In this document: positions 25,300 through 31,657 of the stretch, in pieces
How the letters are laid out: the number at the start of each line of letters is the position of its first letter
How positions within the stretch are numbered: the first letter of the stretch is position 1
Source: Sphingobium sp. CAP-1
GTDB taxonomy: Bacteria; Pseudomonadota; Alphaproteobacteria; Sphingomonadales; Sphingomonadaceae
Assembly (NCBI RefSeq): GCF_009720145.1
Contig: NZ_CP046252.1
Span: 1,674,001 to 1,738,000, forward strand
DNA: 64,000 nt
Direction of reading: 5' to 3'
Made by a program: the position numbers and the translations under genes
Notes under the pieces: model-generated
Told to the model about the DNA's origin: nothing
The model's input: the letters and a program-made list of their open reading frames with translations, nothing else
The model's database searches: none

Positions 25300-25370
25300 G
25301 GCTCTCCTTCCAAAAGAGAGCCGGGCCGTCCCGGACTTGAAACCCGCATGACGGGGGAGGACGTGGCCTC
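25300..25370 (-). promoter_or_regulatory. candidate guanidine-II (mini-ykkC-like) leader of gdx
   Basis: On the minus strand a hairpin CCGGG-ACGG-CCCGG (25334-25321) presents the ACGR tetraloop typical of guanidine-II switches. A GGCTCTC/GAGAGCC stem (25322-25316 with 25306-25300) traps the gdx ribosome site AAGGAGAG. The two stems compete for bases 25321-25322, a plausible ON switch. An upstream hairpin GAGG-CCACGT-CCTC (25370-25357) sits where P1 should be, but its loop lacks a clean ACGR. The call therefore stays tentative. Confidence 0.4.
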
Positions 25371-25422
25371 GCTTGCCCGGCGTCAGATAGCCCTCCCCTC
25401 CCCTTATCGCAAGCCCAGCTCC

Positions 25423-26163
25423 TCAATGCGGCGCGTTCAACAGGCCGAATACCGCCGCAAATTCGCCGCGCCGCGTCGCCTCGCTCAGAAACTTCACCCG
25501 CTCGACATGGATTTCATCGAGCGCCGGTTCCTGCCACAGCAACGCCATGGTTTCGGCGATGAAGTCGGCAAGAGGCATCATCTGGTCATTGTCCGCATGG
25601 CCGGGCATCAGGTCGGTCTGCACGCCGGGCGGCACGATCTCCACCACCCTCACGCTCGTCGCCTTGAGTTGCTCCCGCATCGCGAGGGACCAGCTATGGA
25701 TCGCCGCCTTGGTCGCGCAATAGGTGGGTGTCGCCGCCAGCGGCACGAAGGCCAGACCCGACGACACGGTCAATATGGTCGCGACCTTCTGCGTCTCCAG
25801 ATGCGGCAGCAGGGCATGGGCGAGCCGGATCGGGCCGAGCAGATTGGTCGCGATCGTCGCCTCCGCGATGGCGAGGTCGATCTTCTCCTCCGCCACCATA
25901 ATCCCGGCATTGAGCAGCACGGCATCGAGCGCCGGGAAGTCGGCGACCAGTTGCGCCGCGAATGCAGCGATCGCCGCCGGATCTTCCATATCGATCGTCA
26001 TCGCCGCCATGCCGGGATGCGCGGCCACGACCGCGTCCAGCGCCGCCTGCCGCCGCCCGGCGATGATCACCTGATTGCCCGCTTCGTGAAATTCATGCGC
26101 CAGCGCCGCGCCGATGCCCGACCCGCCGCCGGTGATGAGGATGGTGTTGCCTGAACTTTGCAT
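25423..26163 (-). CDS. short-chain dehydrogenase/reductase (DltE-like)
   Basis: A 246-residue classical SDR with the cofactor motif TILITGGGSGIGAALAHEF near the N-terminus, the structural NAG motif (LLNAGIMV), and catalytic Ser (TVSSGLAFVP) plus Tyr-x3-Lys (YCATKAAIH). The GRR after the second strand suggests NADP(H) preference. The substrate is unknown. The ATG has AAAAGGAG upstream. It is divergent from an HxlR regulator, the classic arrangement for a regulator-controlled reductase. Confidence 0.9.
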   Translation of the reverse strand: MQSSGNTILITGGGSGIGAALAHEFHEAGNQVIIAGRRQAALDAVVAAHPGMAAMTIDMEDPAAIAAFAAQLVADFPALDAVLLNAGIMVAEEKIDLAIAEATIATNLLGPIRLAHALLPHLETQKVATILTVSSGLAFVPLAATPTYCATKAAIHSWSLAMREQLKATSVRVVEIVPPGVQTDLMPGHADNDQMMPLADFIAETMALLWQEPALDEIHVERVKFLSEATRRGEFAAVFGLLNAPH

Positions 26164-26202
26164 GGGTCAGCTCCTTTTCGATTGGCCTGATCCCCATTTA
26201 AA

Positions 26203-26227
26203 CCTACACTCTCTTTTGGAAAGTAGG
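26203..26227. promoter_or_regulatory. candidate HxlR operator between SDR and HxlR genes
   Basis: Inverted arms CCTAC (26203-26207) and GTAGG (26223-26227) flank ACTCTCTTTTGGAAA in the 99-bp divergent region. Position and symmetry fit an operator shared by the two genes; no binding data exist here. Confidence 0.4.
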
Positions 26228-26262
26228 CACCGAAAAGTGCTGTAGTCACCTGAAGGTAAGAA

Positions 26263-26697
26263 ATGGCAAATCCGCTCGAAAACCGCTTCGCCGCCGAGGA
26301 TATTGCGCAGGCAGAACGCTATCTGGCACAGGAGGCACCCGGCGAGATCGACCCGCGCGTCGAACGACTCGTCAATGATCTGATCGGCCGGATCGCCGAC
26401 AAATGGACCCTGCTGGTGCTGGAACTGCTGGAGGAGAAGGGCGTGCTGCGCTTTACCGAGATCGGCCGGCAGGTCGAGGGGATCAGCCAGAAGATGCTGA
26501 CGCAAACGCTGCGCCAGATGGAGCGCGACGGCCTGCTGACCCGCACCGTCCATCCGGTGGTACCGCCGCGCGTCGACTATGCGCTAACCCCGCTCGGCAA
26601 CAGCCTGAGCGCCGCCTTTTGCGGCGTCTGGGTCTGGGCCGAACGCCATCTGGATCGGGTAGAGGCCGCGCGCGCCGCCTTCGACGCGCGCGGCTGA
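26263..26697 (+). CDS. HxlR-family transcriptional regulator
   Basis: A 144-residue winged-helix protein. The first 40 residues are a less conserved extension. The HxlR core follows with RIADKWTLLVLELLEEKGVL, FTEIGRQVEGISQKMLTQTL (recognition helix region) and RDGLLTRTVHPVVPPRVDY (wing). It has no Cys pair of the redox-sensing kind. It is divergent from the SDR gene and likely controls it and itself. The stop lies only 3 bp from the convergent lipoprotein stop. Confidence 0.88.
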   Translation: MANPLENRFAAEDIAQAERYLAQEAPGEIDPRVERLVNDLIGRIADKWTLLVLELLEEKGVLRFTEIGRQVEGISQKMLTQTLRQMERDGLLTRTVHPVVPPRVDYALTPLGNSLSAAFCGVWVWAERHLDRVEAARAAFDARG

Positions 26698-26700
26698 CAG

Positions 26701-27564
26701 CTATTCTCCCGTCGCCGGGAGAGGCTGCACCACCAGCTTGGGAACGCTGTTGTCCGGCACCGTCCGCGTCACGGCGGGCGGCCCCGCAGGCGCGGCGGCC
26801 GGCGGCGGTGCGACCTTCTCCAGCGCGGTCGTATAGCTGGGCGTCCACCCCTTGGGCGGCGCTTCCCCTGGCGGGACCGGCGGCGGCGGCAACGGCGTGG
26901 GCGACACCACGACCGTCACCGTCGCGCCGAAGCGCGACTGCCATTCGGCCAGCCGGCGCAGATAATCGGCATAGGCGGCATAGAAATCCTGAAACGGCTT
27001 TTCCAGCTCCGCCAGCCAGGCCGGCGCGGACGCCAGCAGTGCCGCCGACGGCGTCGCCAGCATCTTCGCCCCGACAGTCGCCGCCACCGGGCAGAAATTC
27101 CTGATCACCGGCGGCAGGGCGAAGAAATTATAGACGACCGTATTCAACCGCTCGCGCTGACCCAGCCCCGCACTGCCATAGGCCACGCTGTAATTGCGGT
27201 CGACCGCACCATTGGCCGCCGTCAGCATCGGTTTATGCAGCGCCAATATCTGATTATACTGGGTGCGCGCGGTCGGGCCGAACTTGTCGCAATTGAGCGC
27301 CGCAACGTTCAGCGCCATACGGACATGCCACAAGGCCGTGTTGGACGTGACGCCGCGATTGGCGGTCAGATATGTGCCGTCAGCGTCTTTTTCGGGAATG
27401 CTCATCCCCTCCGCCGCCTGATCCGGCGGCACCGGCCGCACGGTGGGCACCACCGGCGGTGGCGGCGTGGGCGGCGGTGGCGGCGGCTTGGGCGTCGAAC
27501 AGGCAGCCAGAACCGCCAGCGACACAAGGGAAATCCGGCCATAAAAACGGCGCGTTGCGAACAT
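26701..27564 (-). CDS. putative lipoprotein, unknown function
   Basis: A 287-residue protein whose N-terminus ends in a lipobox (SLAVLAACS), so it is probably a lipid-anchored envelope protein. A long Pro run follows the Cys (PPPPPPTPPPP), then a mostly helical domain (about 55-215) and a second Pro-rich tail. I recognise no domain. The ATG at 27564 has GGAG upstream; the TTG one codon earlier is less likely. It lies between the HxlR gene (convergent) and the nitronate monooxygenase-like gene (same strand, 87 bp). Confidence 0.7.
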   Translation of the reverse strand: MFATRRFYGRISLVSLAVLAACSTPKPPPPPPTPPPPVVPTVRPVPPDQAAEGMSIPEKDADGTYLTANRGVTSNTALWHVRMALNVAALNCDKFGPTARTQYNQILALHKPMLTAANGAVDRNYSVAYGSAGLGQRERLNTVVYNFFALPPVIRNFCPVAATVGAKMLATPSAALLASAPAWLAELEKPFQDFYAAYADYLRRLAEWQSRFGATVTVVVSPTPLPPPPVPPGEAPPKGWTPSYTTALEKVAPPPAAAPAGPPAVTRTVPDNSVPKLVVQPLPATGE

Positions 27565-27651
27565 CAATTTCTCCGAAGGGGCTTAAACCACGGTCATGCC
27601 GGGCATTTCTGTCGGAGGAAATATGCCTTATACTCGGTTCATCGCAAGCTT

Positions 27652-28665
27652 TCAGGCGGCTCGCCGCTCCAGCGCGTGCGCGGCCTGCCCCATCAGTTCG
27701 GCGATGATGTCAGCGACCGGCTCTTCCTTGTTCACCATGCCGACCGACTGGCCCGCCATCAGCGATCCGCCGTCGACATCGCCATCGATCACCGCCTTGC
27801 GCAGCGCGCCGGCCCAATAATGTTCGATCTGCAACTGCGCCTCGCCCATGTCGACCGCGCCGCTGTCCAGCAAATTGGCGACTTCGCGCTGCTTGGCGGT
27901 GAAGGCTTCGGTCCCGGCGTTCTTGAGCGCGCGCACCGGAATGACCGGCAGGCGCGGGTCGATCTGGACGCTGGCGATCGCGTCGCGCGCCGAGGCACGG
28001 AAAAAGGCTTTCTTGAACGCCGGGTGGGCGATGCTTTCGCTCGCGCAGGCGAAGCGGGTGCCAAGCTGCACGCCCGACGCGCCCATTTCCAGATAGGCGG
28101 CGATCGCCTCGCCCCGGCCGATGCCGCCGGCGACGAATACCGGCACCTGTTCGGCCATTTCGGGCAATATTTCCTGCGCCAGCACGCTGGTCGCGACCGG
28201 ACCGATATGGCCGCCCGCTTCCATCCCCTCGACCACCAGCGCGTCGACGCCCGACCGCACCAGCTTCTTCGCCAGGCTAAGCGCCGGGGCGAAGCAGATC
28301 AGCTTGGCCCCTTTGGCCTTGATCGCCTCGATGCTGCCCTTGGGCGGCAGGCCGCCGGCCAGCACCACATGCGACACATCATGCTTCGCGCACACATCGA
28401 TCAGGTCGAACAGTTGCGGGTGCATGGTGATAAGGTTCACGCCGAAGGGCTTGGTCGTCAGCGCCTTGGTCGCGGCGATCTCCGCATCCAGCAGTTCGGG
28501 CGTCATCGCGCCGCAGGCGATCACGCCGAACCCGCCGGCGTTGGAGATGGCCGAAACCAGATGCCGCTCGGAAACCCAGCTCATCGCCCCGCACAGGATC
28601 GCGCTGTCGCAGCCGAGAAATTCGGTGCCGCGAGCCATCAGGGAAGCGAGTTTGGCGTGGGTCAT
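27652..28665 (-). CDS. NAD(P)H-dependent flavin oxidoreductase, nitronate monooxygenase-like
   Basis: A 337-residue TIM-barrel flavoprotein of the 2-nitropropane dioxygenase/FabK superfamily. Motifs include LCGAMSWVSERHLVSAISNA, SNAGGFGVI, the FMN-phosphate segment VFVAGGIGRGEAIAAYLEMG and GVQLGTRFACASES. The EGMEAGGHIG segment is the usual catalytic-His loop. Family members oxidise alkyl nitronates or reduce enoyl-ACP; this one is more like the NMO group, but the substrate is not certain. It lies downstream of lysC with a class B repeat between. Confidence 0.85.
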   Translation of the reverse strand: MTHAKLASLMARGTEFLGCDSAILCGAMSWVSERHLVSAISNAGGFGVIACGAMTPELLDAEIAATKALTTKPFGVNLITMHPQLFDLIDVCAKHDVSHVVLAGGLPPKGSIEAIKAKGAKLICFAPALSLAKKLVRSGVDALVVEGMEAGGHIGPVATSVLAQEILPEMAEQVPVFVAGGIGRGEAIAAYLEMGASGVQLGTRFACASESIAHPAFKKAFFRASARDAIASVQIDPRLPVIPVRALKNAGTEAFTAKQREVANLLDSGAVDMGEAQLQIEHYWAGALRKAVIDGDVDGGSLMAGQSVGMVNKEEPVADIIAELMGQAAHALERRAA

Positions 28666-28689
28666 GTCCAGTTCCTACAAAATAAAAAA

Positions 28690-28820
28690 GCCCCTCCCTT
28701 TCAAGGGAGGGGTTGGGGTGGGTGGCAAACGAAGCGAGCTTCTTCCCCATCCACCAGGGCAGGCGGCGATTGCTGACGCAATCGCACCCATCCGCTGCCC
28801 CTCCCTAGAAGGAAGGGGCG
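28690..28820. repeat. class B long inverted repeat, copy B2
   Basis: The arm CCCCTCCCTTTCAAGGGAGG and following GGTTGGGGTGGG are mirrored by CACCCATCCGC and CCCCTCCCTAGAAGGAAGGG. It fills the gap between lysC and the flavin oxidoreductase gene. It has the same plan as 7671-7796. Confidence 0.75.
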
Positions 28821-28828
28821 TTATCATG

Positions 28829-30094
28829 TCAAGCCGCCGGGGCGTCCAGACCATAGGCCGTGTGCAGCACGCGCACCGCCAGCTCGGTTTCATCTTCGTC
28901 GATCAGCACCGACACCTTGATCTCGCTGGTGGAGATGGCTTCGATGTTGATGCCGCGGTCGGCCAGCGTCTTGAACATGGTCGCGGCGACGCCGGCATGG
29001 CTGCGCATTCCCACACCCACGACGCTGATCTTGGCGACTTCGGTGTCGGTGATGATACGGCGGAAGCCGATTTCGTCCTTGCGCGCTTCCAGGATGTCGA
29101 CGCTGCGGGCCAGGTCCGCGCGCGGGACGGTGAAGGTAACGTCCGTCTCCTCATTATCCTTGGAGTCGTTCTGGATGATCATGTCGACATTGATCGCCGC
29201 GTCGGCCAGCGGGCCGAAGATGCTGGCGACCGCGCCCGGCTTGTCGGGGACGCGGGTGACGATGATCTTCGCCTCATTCTTGTCATGGGCGATGCCGGTG
29301 ATGAGCTGACGTTCCATCTTCGTTTCCTTGAGCTTTGCTTCCAGTTCCTCGTCGCTCACGATCAGCGTGCCGGGGAGGTCATCCTGGGTGGGATCATCGA
29401 AGGAAGAGAGTACCTGCACGACCACGCCTTCCTTCATGGCGAGGCCGACCGAGCGGGTTTGCAGCACCTTGGCGCCGACCGAGGCCAGCTCCAGCATTTC
29501 CTCATAGGTGACGAGGTCCAGCTTGCGGGCGCGGGCGACGATGCGCGGGTCGGTGGTGTAGACGCCGTCGACATCGGTGTAGATGTCGCAGCGATCGGCC
29601 TTGACCGCCGCCGCCACGGCGACCGCCGACGTGTCGGAGCCGCCACGGCCCAGCGTCGACACCCGGCCATCGGCCATCATGCCCTGAAAACCGGGAATGA
29701 CGGCAACCTGGCCAGACTGCATCGCGGCGATCAGCCCGTCTGTCTCGATCGTGCTGATGCGCGCCTTGGCATGGGCCTCGATCGTGCGGATCGGCAATTG
29801 CCAGCCGAGCCAGCTCCGCGCATCCACGTCCATCGCCTTCAGCGTCATGGCCAGCAGGCCACTCGTCACCTGCTCACCGGCGGCGACGACGACATCATAT
29901 TCGGCCGGGTCGTAAAGCGCGGAGGCTTCCTTGCAAAAGCCGACCAGACGATCGGTTTCGCCCGCCATGGCCGATACGACGACGGCGACTTCATGGCCCT
30001 GTTCCACGACATGTTTGACACGCGCGGCCACGTTGCGAATTCGCTCCATCCCCGCCATGGAGGTGCCGCCGAATTTCATCACGATGCGCGCCAT
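28829..30094 (-). CDS. lysC: aspartate kinase
   Basis: Phosphorylates aspartate, the first step to lysine, threonine, methionine and diaminopimelate. The protein has 421 residues. The kinase domain starts ARIVMKFGGTSMAGMERIRN and contains GRGGSDTSAVAVAAAVKADR, and the C-terminal third has two ACT domains (INVDMIIQNDSKDNEETDVT; GINIEAISTSEIKVSVLIDE) for feedback control. An internal start for a beta-subunit-like product was not looked for. It is divergent from ubiG across about 180 bp. Confidence 0.95.
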   Translation of the reverse strand: MARIVMKFGGTSMAGMERIRNVAARVKHVVEQGHEVAVVVSAMAGETDRLVGFCKEASALYDPAEYDVVVAAGEQVTSGLLAMTLKAMDVDARSWLGWQLPIRTIEAHAKARISTIETDGLIAAMQSGQVAVIPGFQGMMADGRVSTLGRGGSDTSAVAVAAAVKADRCDIYTDVDGVYTTDPRIVARARKLDLVTYEEMLELASVGAKVLQTRSVGLAMKEGVVVQVLSSFDDPTQDDLPGTLIVSDEELEAKLKETKMERQLITGIAHDKNEAKIIVTRVPDKPGAVASIFGPLADAAINVDMIIQNDSKDNEETDVTFTVPRADLARSVDILEARKDEIGFRRIITDTEVAKISVVGVGMRSHAGVAATMFKTLADRGINIEAISTSEIKVSVLIDEDETELAVRVLHTAYGLDAPAA

Positions 30095-30273
30095 TTCTGT
30101 GTCGAACCCTGTCGTTGTTGTGAAAGAAAATGTCCCAAAGGGGCGAAAACGGCGCTTCTATTAGCAGCAGCGACGGATATGGCAAGCAATCCCGCCCTTC
30201 CTCCCCCCACAGCTTGCCGCTTCGACACGACCGGCGCATTTGCCTCGCGCGCCGGGCCTGCTAGAACGGCGCC

Positions 30274-31011
30274 ATGATGACACCTGCCGCCACCGCGACG
30301 ATCGACCCGAAGGAAGCCGCCCATTTCGGCACCATGGCCGCCGACTGGTGGAATCCCCATGGCTCCAGCGCGATGCTGCACAAACTCAATCCGGTGCGGC
30401 TACGCTATATTCGCACGGCGATCGACCGGCACTGGCCGGGACAGGAGCAGGCGTTCCGCCCGCTTGACGGCAAGCGCGCGCTCGATGTCGGCTGCGGCGC
30501 GGGGCTGCTCGCCGAACCCTTGGCCCGTCTGGGCGCATCCGTCACCGGCCTCGACGCCGCGCCAGAAAATATCGCCGCCGCCCGCGCCCATGCGCAAGGA
30601 CAGGCGCTGACCATCGATTATCGCGCGACTCCGGTGGAGGAGATGGCCGATACAGGCTTCGACCTCGTCACGTCGATGGAGGTCATCGAACATGTCGCCG
30701 ATCCCGCCGCCTTCGTCGCCGCGCTGGCCGCGAAACTCGCGCCTGACGGCCTCATGATCCTCTCCACCCCCAATCGCACGCCCCTCTCCCGCCTCGCCAT
30801 GATCACCATCGGCGAAAGCGTAGGCGGCATTCCGAAGGGCACGCATGACTGGAGCAAGTTCCTGACGCCGGAGGAATTGACCGAACTGCTGGAGCAGGCC
30901 GGGATGGAGGTGACGGACAGCCACGGCCTCGCCTTCGATCCGCGCACCGGCTTCACCCTGTCGACCAACATGGCGCTCGACTATTTCCTGACGGCGCGGC
31001 GCAAGGCCTAG
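30274..31011 (+). CDS. ubiG: 3-demethylubiquinone 3-O-methyltransferase UbiG
   Basis: Performs the two O-methylation steps of ubiquinone synthesis with SAM. It has 245 residues. The N-terminus HFGTMAADWWNPHGSSAMLH is the UbiG signature, followed by the SAM loop ALDVGCGAGLLAEPLA and VTSMEVIEHVADP. The C-terminal part has HDWSKFLTPEELTELLE. Two ATGs (30274, 30277) are adjacent and equally possible. The ubiG/lysC divergent pair is common in alphaproteobacteria. Confidence 0.94.
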   Translation: MMTPAATATIDPKEAAHFGTMAADWWNPHGSSAMLHKLNPVRLRYIRTAIDRHWPGQEQAFRPLDGKRALDVGCGAGLLAEPLARLGASVTGLDAAPENIAAARAHAQGQALTIDYRATPVEEMADTGFDLVTSMEVIEHVADPAAFVAALAAKLAPDGLMILSTPNRTPLSRLAMITIGESVGGIPKGTHDWSKFLTPEELTELLEQAGMEVTDSHGLAFDPRTGFTLSTNMALDYFLTARRKA

Positions 31012-31018
31012 ACAGGCG

Positions 31019-31621
31019 ATGACCGACGGTTCCGCGAGGGTCGATGCCTATATCGCCGCGCAGGCCGATTTCGCCCGCCCGATCCTAAGCCATTTCCGCG
31101 CGCTGGTTCATGCCGCCCAACCGGACGCGGTGGAAGCGATCAAATGGAGCTTCCCCCACTTCGTCTACCGGGGCAAGAATCTCGCCTCCATGGCGGCGTT
31201 CAAGGGCCATGCGTCGATCGGCTTCTGGTATAGCGAGGATGAGACGGCCGCACGCACGGAACAGGGCGGCATGGGCCATCTGGGCAAGATCACCAGCCTG
31301 ACCGACCTGCCCGCCGACGACGCACTGCGCGCCATGCTGGCAAGAGCCGCGGCGATGATCGATGCCGGCGCGAAACCGCAATGGATGGAGCGCCGCCAGC
31401 CGCGCGAAGCCCTGCCCGTCCCCTCCACCCTGACCGACGCGATCGCCGCCAGCCCATCGGCCGCCACTGTCTGGGCCGCCTTCCCGCCCGGCAAGATCCG
31501 CGACTATGCCGAATGGATCGGCGAGGCGAAAACCAATGCCACGCGCGACAGGCGCATCGCCCAGGCGGTGGAGTGGATCGCGCAGGGCAAGGGCCGCAAT
31601 TGGAAATATGAGAAACGCTGA
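31019..31621 (+). CDS. YdeI/OmpD-associated-like protein (DUF1801 plus C-terminal YdeI domain)
   Basis: A 200-residue protein with two parts. The N-terminal DUF1801/YdhG-like alpha-beta domain contains VEAIKWSFPHFVYRGKNLAS and IGFWYSEDE. The C-terminal helical segment (AAFPPGKIRDYAEWIGEAK, TRDRRIAQAVEWIAQGKGR) is the bacteriocin-protection/YdeI type. No enzymatic motif is visible. The ATG is 7 bp after the ubiG stop, so it is probably cotranscribed although functionally unrelated. Confidence 0.85.
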   Translation: MTDGSARVDAYIAAQADFARPILSHFRALVHAAQPDAVEAIKWSFPHFVYRGKNLASMAAFKGHASIGFWYSEDETAARTEQGGMGHLGKITSLTDLPADDALRAMLARAAAMIDAGAKPQWMERRQPREALPVPSTLTDAIAASPSAATVWAAFPPGKIRDYAEWIGEAKTNATRDRRIAQAVEWIAQGKGRNWKYEKR

Positions 31622-31657
31622 CGGGCGCGGTTTCTGGCCGCGTCCGCCTGATCCCGC

